Shown here in pieces: positions 14,086 through 27,600 of a stretch of DNA of 64,000 nucleotides. The stretch's first letter is position 1; every line of letters begins with the position of its first letter. Both the position numbers and the translations under genes were made by a program. The notes beneath the pieces are model-generated. The model was not told the DNA's origin and ran no database searches. It saw only the letters and a list, made by a program, of their open reading frames with translations. The stretch spans positions 2,695,651 to 2,759,650 of the forward strand of contig NW_024104665.1 of NCBI RefSeq assembly GCF_003945595.2. The letters are read 5' to 3'. Origin of the DNA: Pipra filicauda (lineage: Eukaryota; Chordata; Aves; Passeriformes; Pipridae).

Positions 14086-14122
14086 CATAAAAATAAAAAA
14101 TAAAATAAAATTAAAAAAAACC
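14086..14122. repeat. A-rich (TAAAA)n low-complexity tract
   Basis: Successive AAAAT/TAAAA units with few interruptions, in THADA intron 26. Confidence 0.75.
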
Positions 14123-15519
14123 ACCCACAACCAACTTTTAACTGCTGTTACAAAACCGATGTGAGAAGGCAAGAAATAAAAAACGCTTTTTATTGCTCTC
14201 CTTGGGTTTCAGGGGTTATAGGAGTAAGTCCCAGGTTTGGGCAAGAAGTGATTTGAGTTTATGACTAAGCAGGAATAATTTCATGCAGTAGGGGAGCTAA
14301 CATTTCAAATCGTTCTGGGGGAAGTCATTTTCTAAGGGAATTCTCCCTCCAGTCTCCCATCCATATTTCTTCCTCATGTTCATACATGTATATTAACTAA
14401 TTTTTTCAAGTGATACCTGAAATCAATTGTTTCAAACAGCTAAAATGGAACCTATCTAACATCTAAAAGATGAAAGACTGGTATCATCCCAGGACATTTA
14501 GTTTTTCATAATATGCACGAAAATTGTATTAGCTACATAGATCAACAGTAAGAAACCACTATATAATGAGCAAAAAGGGTTGGAATTTTTCAAGGTAAAT
14601 CATAACAATTGCCTTCTTTCAGAAATTGCATACCTTGCCTGTGATGTGAAAATCCATTAGGAATTTCTGAAATGGTTACCATAATATCCATACCGTGACC
14701 ACTCCATGGCCCCACAGGCTTACCCAGGAGTATTTTTTAATGAGTTTATTCTGCGTCCAGGGTTTTTTTCACATCCCCACTAGAGCAGAAACCTCAGTTA
14801 TAGAGCACAGGGCATGGACATGCTTCAATTGCTGCAAAAGCTAAAGGAAGCAGCTGAAGGCCAAAGAAAACATGGGGGTACTTGTGCACTAACTGGAGGG
14901 AGCGAAGAAACAGGAATGCTCAGGACTAGGGAGTTTTAGGAGTCAGAGGAGAATTGGGTTTACTTAAGAAAGGGAAATAGTAGGGGATTTGAAGCCAGAC
15001 TACAGAATCCAAGGGTAGAATCCCTTGGAAGAGAAATGGCTTTGCAAGCTGTAATTTTTGGAGCTTGGAGGAAAGAGACATGAAAGTGTTCTAGAGTAAG
15101 AAGACTAAAGGGAAAAATCTCAAATTAGTAGGGGTGAAATTGCCTCCAGGCCCGCTCTAGAGGGAAGCCAACACAAATGTAACCACTGTTCCTCTTCTCT
15201 TTCTCACCCTCTCCTTGCTGTCAAGAGCTATGGGGGTTAGTTTGTGGCCAAAAGAGCCATCAGGCATTTGGAAGAGCCACTGGTGGCAAAATCTCTCAAC
15301 ACCATTCCCCTTCTGTGAAATTGCACACGAGTACAAATTAACTTTGGGTTTAACGGGAGACATTTCTGGCCCTACCACTTATTTCTTGGCAGCACGGTTT
15401 AAGCAGAGCTAGATGTTTTTGTAACATCAAGTATATCCATAATGCAAGCAACATTCACAAATTGTTGTTGGCTAAGGTCATGTTTTGCAAACTTACAATT
15501 CATACAAAGTGAAGCTTAC

Positions 15520-15611
15520 CTGTTTTTTTTTGAATTTTCATCTTTCTCTCTTTTAACCCCAAAAATTCTTGTAATCAGAGCACTAAAAAGAAGTGTAGAT
15601 GAATTTCTTAC
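15520..15611 (-). CDS. THADA: THADA exon 26 (last exon in window)
   Basis: 92 nt, with RNSSTLLFSALITRIFGVKR, identical to human; it continues the DUF2428 core. It carries a nine-A run just before its donor GTAAGC. Phase 0 in, phase 2 out; the next exon is not in the window. Confidence 0.96.
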
Positions 15612-18600
15612 CTAAAGGGAAAAGGAAAGAATATGAACTACGCTTTAAAAATCCCTTTAAAATGTACTTTTTTTTTTTAAATACAGTCAAAAACAACAGC
15701 TGAGTGAAAACGTGCCTACTCCTCAGAGGTCAGCACATGGAAACAATTAATTCAGTACACCTTTCCAATCAAAATGATACTAAAAGAAAGTCCAGGTTCT
15801 TTGGAGATGTCCATATTTAATATAAAGGATACATCCAGATTTCTAGTGGTTCAAAGCACTCACTCTTATGCATAGCAGATCATGAAACGTTCTACCTGAA
15901 TATGCCATACGGAATCCTTTACTGAAGAGCAAAGTAACAGTGAGAAGGAATGTAAGTGCACTCCTTACGGGCTCAGTGCACTGATTCCAAATTTAAAAGC
16001 TAGATATATTTTTACCTACAAGGTAATCTTTGTCCCTACTTTTTTATGAATATCAGCACTTCACATTAAGAAAAATTAAACGAAACCAAAAAACATGACC
16101 AAAACTATGACTTTTTTGCAGCTCCACATTATTTTTCACTGCACCTTAATATATTACATCATGTAACATTCCAGAAATTGTGATACTGCCATTTATAAAC
16201 ATGATTAAAGCTTCACTGAACAGTACCACTCTATATCCTGTTAAATTAGAGAAGCAAAATTAAGAATTAACTTACTGCCCAGACAGGTGACATAAACCCT
16301 AGAATTGATGCCTTTATTCCATCTGCAACATAAGGCATGATGTTTTCACCTAAACGTGTATCCCTATACAGTGCCCGGAGGATATTTAAAGCATGAACCT
16401 GTGGTGGGAGATATAAGAAAAATATAGATTCATTGGAAGATATCTTAAATTTAATATATGTATCTACAGCATTGAACATGCACAGCAAAAATAATCTAAA
16501 TACACATTTACAGCACTTTGTTTCCATATTAAATACAAGAAATACTGCTACTAAAAAATACATTAAAATTGTGCAGCATTTACAGCTTAAAAATATATTC
16601 CCCTAACAACTATAGTCCAAGGCACTGGAAGCGAAGGCCAACATTCTTCTTTCCTTAGCTTATCATGGCTGTAAAAATAACATTCAAAGTTTAGAATCAT
16701 CTTTTCCAACATTCTTGACACGCTGTAGATACTGTGAGAAAAAATAAACTACAACTCACAGGAGGAAGAACTGACAGCCAGGCTCGCTACACCATATGGA
16801 GCATTGTCTGATATTTCTCTTCTCTCAGTAAGGGAAGGTGGCAATCCGTGTAGCTTCACAGGCTTTGACAAGGCTACATAAATTTATACCAGCAGAAGAT
16901 CTGGCAGAGCCATTAGGACATATTTCTATGTATTGTCAACAAATTATGACTTGTACTTACAAACAGTATTTCATAGCAACATTTTGAAGATAAAGGTCTT
17001 GCCTTTAAAAGATATTTTAGTATTCGAAATGTATGTATTTAAGGTTTTGAAGTTACTAAGCAGGCATAAAATCACTTTTCATGTAGTGTTTTACTCCATA
17101 CAATATGATTTATGCACAAATAACTCACTTATTTACTCTAAATGTAAACAAAAGCTTGCTTGTTAATTCTCTTGTAAAAAGGAAGTTACTTATCTATTTG
17201 TTTAGAAATAGTACAGGCAGTAAACTGATCATATATAACTACATTTGTGTAGAAAAAACCCTATGAAATTATGCCCAATCCATTTTTTAGTATCTTATAC
17301 AGATTGCAAATGCCAGCAATTTCATGACCTCTGCACAGGCAAACACATTTTAAAATTGGCTACAGATACTAAAATCAGAATGTCCTATTAAAAACACAGG
17401 TTTTCCTTAACTGTTTGAAATAGCACAAACACATTTTTGTCATTTCCCTTTTGATGAGAGGCTGAATTTTACCTGTGGAATTACACTTAATGATTCATTC
17501 AAAGGTGTAGCCAAAGATATCAATTCTGCCATTGTCATTTTCAGCAAATCTGTTCTGCTCTTCTTGGGTTCTGATGCTAACAAAGCCTACATAAAGTAAA
17601 AAAAGAAAAAAAAATAAAATCAGATGTTTCTATCCATTTTTACTACCAAATCTTCTCCACATTCCTACATCTACCATATTACAGCCTAGATTTTGACCAT
17701 ACACAAGGACTAAATAAAAATTTGCAAAAAGTAAGTTTCAGTTTCAACTCTTTGCTTTGTTCAAAGCCTTCCAGCATCCAACTTTACAGTAGGAAAACAT
17801 TGCTCATGCACTATTCACGTGCCTAAGAAACTCGCTTGTATACGAGAGAGAAATTTATCACAGAGCAAAAACATTATCATACTTATGACAGCATAAGTAT
17901 CTGCCATATTATACATACTTATATTTCCTAGTATGGACTTTTTTTTAGTTTAATAACATACATCTGATAAGGGCTGGCCAAAGAATAAATTCTGGTTTGC
18001 AAACAGGATAAAAAAAAGCAGCACATTTTAAAAAACAGATAAGAGGTGCATCCATCTCCAACTAGTAGTTCAGTGCATAGGACATCCAGCTGAGATGAAA
18101 ATACTCTAATTTAGTAATCTGAAGTTCAGGACTGGAGGTAAAACAGTCTTTCTCTCCTTGCCTAGTACCGCTTGTTGAATTTATCCAAGTCAGTACAAAG
18201 GGATAATCATAAATCACTTATTTCTAATAAAAAATTATTATCCATTTGTGCTTTTTCCCAGAGTCTGCTCAGTATCAGTAAGAACCAAATGGATCAGCTG
18301 CAAGCCAAATGAAGCACAGAGGTGAGGCAGAAACTCAGGAGTAGTCACTGTCAGTTTATCAGTACCTTTAATGATAGAAGAAAAAGGGGGGGAGGGGAAG
18401 GTGTACATGAAATATAAAAGAGAGGAGAGTGAACTGAAGACTAAAATTTCATACTCTAAAAATGTTAAAGCTGTAATTCGTATTTTCTCACCATTTCCTC
18501 ACCTACTAATTGGGGTTGCACCTTTGTACTATTAAGTAATAACATTTCTATTTTAAAGATGCTATGAAATGTTTATAACCTTAAAAAATACATATTATCA

Positions 18601-21600
18601 TTAAAATAGATGTGTTTTAGTAAAACAAGAACACACATAACAGGAAGTAGACAGCAAAGAGACCATGATGTGTCTCAATTTTATGCATTAATAAAATAAT
18701 TTTCTTTTACTACTGTTAGGATACACATTACAACTTACACATTACAATAAAACTTGTGTTTTATTATCTCAATGCAACGTGCTATTTAAAGTTTAATTCA
18801 TTTTACTGAGTGCTATAGGCACATTCAAAACTACTGCCAAAGAACACTATCGCCTCTCTTTACTATAAAATTATAATTTGAAAACAGATTAATTCAGAAT
18901 AATCCAAATGTTCATTTCGAAACTTCTCATTAATTGACTTAAGACTAATTTTGGATGCTTCCAAAGCTGTCAAAAAAGAAGCATCTGACCTGTTTATCCA
19001 AAATATAGACCAGTAATGTAGGCCAACTGCAGACTACACACATTTTCTGCAATGGGATACCATTGGGCCCCCCTAGTACTTACATTAGTGCAACTTTTTA
19101 CATGAATAACTGATTGAAACATGGTTGTTTCTTCATATTCTCAAGATTAACACTAGATAATACCCACTGGATTCAAACTGTGTGATGTGAATGGGGAAAC
19201 CAGTAAACTTGAAATCACCAATTTCATTCTGCAGACAACTTATGGATATAAACAAGAAAGGTATTTAACTGCTGAAATTGAGAAGGAAAAGTGTCTCCAA
19301 AACCAATTCCCTATTTTTGATCCCTGCTGTCTAGCACATACACATCTACCAAAGCCAGGAGCAGGCTGTGACTGACATAAGCAAGGTCAGACAGAAGCCT
19401 GCTGCCTCAATTTTCTCAGAGCAAATTCAGAGTGGAAAACAAGCAAGATGAATTATTCTGGCAGGGAGAGCTTGCTCCCAGCAGTCCCTGAGATTCTTGG
19501 AACGTGCTTGAGACTATACTTGAGAGAGTGGAGAAAGTTACAAATGTGCAGATAATCTTCGACTCCTGTCTCAGAAAACTGGTTGAAGACCAAAATCACG
19601 GAGGTTAATTTAGGGGAAAGCAAACATGGCTGCTTTAAGGAATGAAAACAGTTAAGTGTAATCTGCAAGACCAACTCTGCAGTGACTGATTCCACAGGGA
19701 TGCAGATGAGCTGCTGCATAGTAATGTGGGGTGCTCAGTAAGAGGCAACACTTCAGGCAGAGACAAAACACTGCCAGCCAACTGATCAGCCATCAGTTCT
19801 GAACTTGGCAGAAGACAAAGAAGCTGGGATTTATGGAGCTGATAGTTAACACAGGGAGCGGGAAGAATGTGAGAGCGTGATCCCACATTCACGGACAGAA
19901 GTCTTCAGTAACCTGCTCACTCATTGCACTCCAGACTGTCAGTCAATACCAGTTATTGTAACACTATTACTTGTGCTTTATGACTACTGAGTGGACTTCC
20001 TGAGTTCTTTGCAAGCCACAATTTTACAATTCTGTGAGGGTCTGTTCATATTTTACCACCCTCCAACTTTGCACTGAAGAAGCCCAAAGTTACATGGTTA
20101 ACAAAGCCTTACTTGAACTGTGAATTAATTTATGAATTTGCCAGGATTATTACAGTGGCAACACAGAGCCTAATCTCAGTCTTTAGAAATGCCATTCAAA
20201 CCTACCTCAAGCCAAAAATTTAAAGAATCAACAGAACTGAGGTGCCAAATATGGTTTAATTACAAGCAGTTTCTTAATTGCACAAAGGCAATCTGTATAA
20301 AGGTCTGTATAAAAAATCCCAGTTGTTTGATCAAAAGGAGTTGAAGTGAGAAAAATAAATACATAATTTTATTTTTTTTATGGCCTTTCTGGTGAATACA
20401 TTTAAGTCAGAGGTAATAACATTATTTGGTACCTGTATGTAGAATGGAATTCCTGCACTACGTCTGGTTGCACATAGTGTAGATGAAGGATCACAAGATT
20501 TGATTTCTTCCAACACACAGCTTAGCCACTGCTCTGGCATCTTGTGCAGACTCTCACTGTTACACCTATATCAAACAAATACATAAGAAACATGAAACAA
20601 ACAAAGAAAACTAGGACAGAGTCAAAGAAAGCAATTAGTGACCTAAAAAAATATTTCTTACTAGATGTTAACATCTCCAAGCACACATGCAGATTTTTAT
20701 TATGAAACAAAATAAATTAAAAAAAGGAATTGTACATTTTTCCAATGTTGGTACAAATCATATTAACTCCACTTATTAAGTGCCACGAGGAAAGTATATT
20801 TCACTGAACAGAAAACAAGATTCTGTGCTTCCACACTGCAACAATACTCTGCCAAGAACTATTACCCTGTTCTGGAGGAAAAAAACAAAGGCATATGCAC
20901 ATCAGTCACTGTGTAGGAAGCGGCACTTCACAAATTCCTATCTTTGTTGTCACACAGTAGGTGATGCGTGACCCTTACATTAACTAACAATTATGTTTGT
21001 AACTGTACAAACCAAAACTGAAGCCCCTCAAAGTAAGTACGCATTATGTAAACAACCCTGCGAACCTCAGAGCGAGAGAAGGAATGAAAAACAAAACATA
21101 CTGCTCTTTTTAAAATACTAAGTCAGTAAAACTTCTGATAAAACACCTAAATTGCTCTCCTATCATCAAATACTCCTCCTCTGCAGTTGTAAAACTCAGC
21201 ACTACCTGGAAGCAAAGGACTTCCAAGGACAAGAAAAACTCAAGTCTAGTTCATATTCAGTGTGCAAGACCACCTCATTAATCTTATGTCAGTGTTCCAG
21301 AAGGATCATTCATTGTTACAAAAATTTCTATTAACGGGAAGTTGTTATTAAAACTTGTCACACTGGTTTGACACTGACTCAGAGTAGAAGAAAGAATTAA
21401 TCACTATGGGCAATACAACTGCAATTATCTCAACCATTAAGGACTTGCCCTACCTAAAAATATAAACTATCATTAAATTCGTGATTAAGAAGCAAGACCT
21501 TACAGTAAGACTACAATCAAATTTTCTACCTAGGTGACTGAAATATAGAATTTAAAAGGAAAGGTAAAAGGCAGCAGGTACTGACGTGAAAACCAAAATC

Positions 21601-24600
21601 TAATGGAAGGTCTGCATCTATTCTCTCCTTCTTCATCGTCCTCCTATTAAAGCAAGAATTTATGTAGGCTAAAAACCTGACAGCAAACAATAAATGACAC
21701 TTTAATCTGTAGCAAAACCCTCCTTTCCTTCTTTTACAAAATAAACAGAAAATTAGTAATGCAGAAAACTGAGGTCATAGGAAGTGCCAGAGAGGTCAGC
21801 AGGAGACTTCTTACTCTTCAGTAATTCCTGTAAGATTTCTACCACAGGCTTCCTGCACTGCTGCCAGGCCTCTTCCCCATTTTTGAAGGGCAGTATCTCT
21901 TCAAAACCACAGCCAGAATGCAAACCAGCAGTCCAGAACTCTAGAGAAACATGGGTTCACAAGAGGTATGTCACCTCACACCACAGCATAAGAGAAAGGC
22001 ACTTCTTGTCCCAAGTGTATGACAAAAGCAATCAAATTAACCTGGAGATTCACAGTGAGTTCTCTTTTCTTTGACTTTTTCTGTTGCTGGTAATTGGCTT
22101 CCCCCCCCTTACTTTCAGGATGTGTTCCTTTGCTCGTTTTTGGGTACACAAGAGGACACAATTCTAGGGTTGAGACCATGCAAAACTTCTCCTGCATCTT
22201 CTCCATGGGTCTCTGCAGTTAGATACTACTTTGAAGTTCTCTTCATCCATGTCAACACTTTCTGCAAAAGCTACTCCTTCTGATCGTGTCTGCACCTCGT
22301 TCTACATCCCCAGCTAAGCAGAATTTAAATGTCTTAGTTTAGGCATACAAAGAACAGTGTTCACCTCTCCTCAGTACATTTTCTTAGTATTAACACAAAC
22401 ACCCCACAAGAAATACTCACATCTGCTGAGGTGCAGAGGAACACAAAGTAAAGCATTAAAGAAATACTTAAAAGTTGCTACATAGCACACTGTATATTTT
22501 TTTTATTAAGTAAACTGAGGGGTTTTTCCCCTTTCAGTACTCGCAGAAAGAGGAGAAACATACTGAACTCCAATAAACTTCAGATTCCCTTAAAGCTGTA
22601 TTGCTTTGATCTTGCCACAAGTAATTCTACCTTGTTCAGTCACCCACCAATGCACTTTTATTTATTAGAAGGTGAAAGAGTTATTGCTTTAGAGTTAGAA
22701 ACATTAGAGACTATTGACTTTGAAATGGAGATGACTACTCCCTTAAATTTGGCAGCTCCATCTCCTTATGGTCTGGCAAGAAGAATATTGTCCTAAGAAG
22801 CAGGTGGCCCTAAATTTTAAGAATAACGAAGTCTCAAGCTCAAATGTCATTTTCCAGAATGAAACAGTAATTATTTCTACTAGATCAAACAAATACTGCT
22901 GATAATGAAAATATAACACAGTTACTTGATACACAAATTACTTAAGACGCAGTACATTAAGTAAAATCTACAATTTTCTGTCTGTCTGCCGGTTATAAGA
23001 ATTTCATACATGCCTCAAACCCTTTCTGTGGTCAGTACCAATGAGTAGAAAAAGCCTGGAAATCCAAAACTAAAGCTAACCCCCTTTTCCTAAGCTTTAA
23101 ACCTGTATTTTCTCCTATCCAAAATAAATGGTGCGCTAACAAAGGGTCGATCTTGGATTTGGCCTTCCTGGATGTCAGTGCTTTCTAGCATAAATTTCAC
23201 ATGACCAGAAGCATTTTCTACAAGGGTGTATCCAGAAGTCAGAGTTTCCAATTGCTGCAGTTAGTTCCAATCTGGGGAAAAAGGGGTCTTCTTTCACCAT
23301 TTTTCCTCTCTCAATAGACCTGTGGAATTATTCTTTTGTATGTAAGTCATGTGATTCCTGTTTTTCATAAAGCTAGACTCAGATACTTCCCCTGGCATTT
23401 CTCAGGCAAATAAAGAGACAAGAATTTAGCCTCATAAACACATTACTATTCAAGTTATAAGTCTACTTTTAAGAACAACTTCTGTGAAACTGCAAAGTCG
23501 TTCCACTTGCATCCTCCTTTTCATAGCATCTGCTCTACATGAAGCAAAAAAATTTGAAAAAATTTTTCAAATTACACAAGTGCATTGAGAAGGGTGCTGG
23601 TTTGAGGTTTCTCTATCAGTAAAGCAGAGCAGAGAGAATCTTGGGTGGCATCAAAATTTCAGAAAGACAGTGTTGTTACCCCTATCTCTCTTTCGCACCA
23701 AGCAGGAAAGGAAATGGGAGGGAAAATACGAACAGTGTCAAAAATTATTATGTATTTGAACTGAGCAGTGCCTTAACATTGTATCTTACGCTTCCTTCTC
23801 TCATGTATTTCCTAACTCTAGAAGCATCACAATACATAAGAACAGTAGTCCCCCCCCCAGGGTTTCTTTCTCTCGCTTTGAGACTCTTCCCTTCACATCA
23901 GTGATTACTGATAACTTTTGCTGAAAAGTTATTTACACTTTTAGTAAATTTCACTACAAAGTCCATTAGTGACATTTCAATTTAACACGTCTTCCTAGCA
24001 GATCATAGGAGCCCGGGAAAGCAAAGAGTTACAGTCACTTCAGAGCAACAAAATGAGACAGAAGCATAGTTTAGTGGAAAGGATTAGGAGGGTCTACTCC
24101 CAGTTCCCCAACAGAAATATTACAGAAGACCAGGCACTGACTAGGTACAGATGAATAATTTCCATCAATACTGATAGATTAAACAATTGTAAAATCAAAG
24201 CAGGATTCTTCTTTATCATTACTGTTTTCCAGAAAACTATCAAGTATGGTCCTAACTCGCTGTACCACCTAAAATAGTGTTCACCCAGTTTAAGTTCCAA
24301 TTCAGGTATGTAAAAATGTTCAAAACACATTACTTCTAAGTAAATACATTGTGCTGTATGACATAATTCTTCCCAAACCTTACCCTTGCATTCTGCGACT
24401 TTAGTGAAGCAACACTCTATAGCTTTAGCTATGCAACACCATTTGAGATTTCTAGAAATCTTTCTGTTCTACCCAATCTCTCAAAAAAGAGATCACTAAA
24501 TAAAACAAAAGCTAAACAGGCAAAACAACACTTGGGATATAAAAATTGTTTGAGTATTTATAAGGATTACAGAAGATGCAAGTTGAGAACAAACACCCAG

Positions 24601-27600
24601 AGACTTCCACGTACTTTCCCTAACCACCATGCTATCTGATCAAATGAATATTTGTAATTTCTTCAGGCCTTTGATAGGAAAATATTTTTTTTAAAAAACA
24701 CATTGCTTATTTCATTGATATGAATGTTCCTTGTTATGTAACTGTATGGTCTTCTAAAGGTGCAGCTGCAGGCAACATGAAGCAGGCATGACAAATGGAG
24801 CATTACACTCCCAGAAGGAATATGAACAGGGAAACAGAAGAATGGTAACTTGCATACTTAAGCAGATTCAGCAATTTCCATCCAAATTTCAAGACAGAGA
24901 TTGAATTTCATCAGGTTTGTAGGAAGTCTCCGCAGAGGAAATACTTCTCTTTCACCACTACCTCAAACAGGTCTGAATACCATTGTTCTGTCTAGAAAGA
25001 AGTCTACTCTTTGTTCTTACAAGACTGGTATTTAAGGGTTGTATAGCCATAAGTGAGCTAGATAGTAAACATTGCAGCATAAACTCTTAAGAAAATGTTT
25101 GTAAAAGTGAAGGACCATGTTCAACTAGAGTAATTCGTAAATGCTTGGGAAAGGGATCCGTGTCTTAGAGAAAGAATGAATTCAAATGTCAAGGATGTTT
25201 CTCTAGATCTTGAGCTCAATTCTGTCCAACAAGGTATCATGTTTAAGCCATACATTATTGTAAGGTGCCCCAGACAAAGGCTTTCTCTGCTGGTGTTGTG
25301 GACACAGCAGTAAATTAATACAGAAAGTGATATACATGCTTCAAGATTGTCCATGAGCCTTGCAGCTGTGGAGAGAAGTAGACCAGTTGAGAGTCACTTG
25401 CAGAGGAGCCCCTCAGCTGTAGCAGGGTACGTGGAAAGACTCTGTGACACTCAACAGACCTGTAAAGCAGCTGCATTCACTAAGTCTTAATGAACCCATT
25501 TTGGAGAAGAGTCTCAAGATACTCCTCGTATCCCTGCAGTACCAAACCAAAGAGTCATGTGCTGTTCTGGTATCAGTCTCCTTTCTCCTTCATTTTAAAT
25601 ACAAATATATGCCATGAGATCTGTAGTTCATGGAAATTATTTTCTTTCACTGAAACAAATGTACTTCCACAGAGCTGCTCTCTGGTTCTTGTAACTGTCT
25701 TTTCCTAAAGGAATACTTGCTCTACCTGAAATACCTTAACTTTAAACATGCTAAAAAGTAAAAAAAATTGTTATGGACAACTGCTAATTCAGAACAGGAA
25801 AATCACTTGGGTTTTGTTTTTGATGATACATACACACTGCTTAAGGTTTTAATAACCTTCAGAGAAGCAGAGCTCTCTTGAGCTTGGCTCTTCATTTTAC
25901 AACCCAATATAAGTCTGCTCAATTGAATACAATGGCAGAAAAAAGGAGAAAGAATGAACACACCAGGAACTTTTCAGAATGCTAGGTAGATTTGCTCTAC
26001 TCTATTTGCCTCAGCTTTTAAAACAAACTGAAAATCGGAGAAAAACAGCTAGTCTGCTATAAACTATTTCATAAGTTTTCCAGTATTTCCTGTTTTTTAG
26101 TTTATTTGCTACGAAGTTCATAGAATGGTTTCTGTTGGAAAAGACCTTAAGGATCATTAGATAGTCCCCGCATATTGACTGAGATCAGACTAGTGGGGCT
26201 GTACCTGTTTGGATCACCTCCTTTCTCATCTTAAAAAAACCCTTGTGGTTGTAAAAGGTCTGTTTGCTGTTTTGGTTTTTTTTTTCAACAGTATTATTCT
26301 GATGGTCGGATTCTCTTCAATCTGATTGGCGGAATAAATCCTTTGAAACTTGCATCACCTTAAAATTTCCTGAACCAAGTTTCCATAGCACAGAAAAAGA
26401 ACGCAACATTTACACAAATAAATGTAATGTATACAGACAGGCAAAAAGATAGGCAGTAACAGTATCACACATCAGTTTCTTTTTTTTCCTTTTTAAGTAG
26501 ATAACCAAATGTAAAGTAAGGATGTGTGAGCTCTCAGCAAACTACTCAGGCCAACTTAAAATCCCTCAGACTGCTAGCACACAAAAGAAAATCATGTACC
26601 TTCTACAGATACACTACCAACTGAACCATGGCTTTACAGTTTAACATCTCACCAGTTTCTGCAGCAGTGCTGGTACATATACACAGCTGTCTCACCAACA
26701 TCCTGTGCCAGAGACCGACCCCTCAGTTCTGTTGGTAAAACTGTCTGAGGCGACACACAGTGAAGCTGGTCAGACAGTCAGTCTCTACTGAAAACACCAA
26801 AAACGTTTCCAGTAAGAAATAAAGAAGAAACAGATCTGCACCTCAAACTGGCTGACTTGGGGCAAAAAGGGAACATTCGTTACTTAACCTGGCATTGGTG
26901 CAAAAATACATGTACTTCAAACTGCAAATTTGACCGGTGTTTCAAAAAACCACATTTAAAAAAAAAAGAAAAAAGAAGCAACACCAAACCCCAGAAAGTT
27001 GGTAGAGATTTTGATTTTAAAAACCTTGTGATGTACAGTCAGGTATTCTTCCAAATGTCAGAATACACAACTCAGTGACAGGTAATAGAAGCTTCCAGGA
27101 AAGCATCCTGTCTGAAACAAAGTCTGGCATACATTTTTGTAAAGGACCAGGAAAGGGAGTGAGATGGAAGAACTCTACACTCCTGCTTTTCCCAGGAGTT
27201 TTTAAGAGCTGTCCATTAAAATAACGCACCAGAGACTAAAAAAATGCAGCAAGCATTAAACATCTGTATCATTTTTCAATGCCTAAGCACCACCTCTAGC
27301 CATAAGTATCACAGTCCAAGTGACAGACATCATGCAACCAAATATCATAATCATGCCTTCACCAAACTCGAATAAAATCCACACGAAACCAAGGATCCCC
27401 CTGCACAGGCAGTTTCAGGATTGATGCCACAGTTTGGTAAAACTATTAGATTAAAAACATCTTCTACCTGGAAAGCATTTCCATAAGTTGCACAAAGCCA
27501 GCATATGCCAATTCAAATGCACCCCTGTGCCTTGATTGCAGCAGATGATGTTTAAAGTAATCACCGATATTTTTAACCTAAAAAAAAAAAAAAAAAAAGT

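Larger units (their letters stand above)
1..15519 (-). other. THADA: THADA intron 26 (partial)
   Basis: AT-rich intron that begins at the exon 26 donor and runs off the left edge. It holds the old CR1 (5560-6440), a younger CR1 (11545-11869), the LINE tail (12174-12545), the orphan exon-like segment (7645-7803), two microsatellite-like tracts, and GC-richer patches at about 9730-10020 and 11870-12060 that I cannot assign. I looked for the next THADA exons (RFPELYPFLLKQLE, HSREMAARALVPF) and did not find them. Elsewhere nothing is recognisable. Confidence 0.85.

Noticed and set aside
1..15519. Further THADA exons (27 onward)
   Set aside because: I looked for the reversed coding of the expected next peptides and found none; the remaining exons probably lie left of the window.
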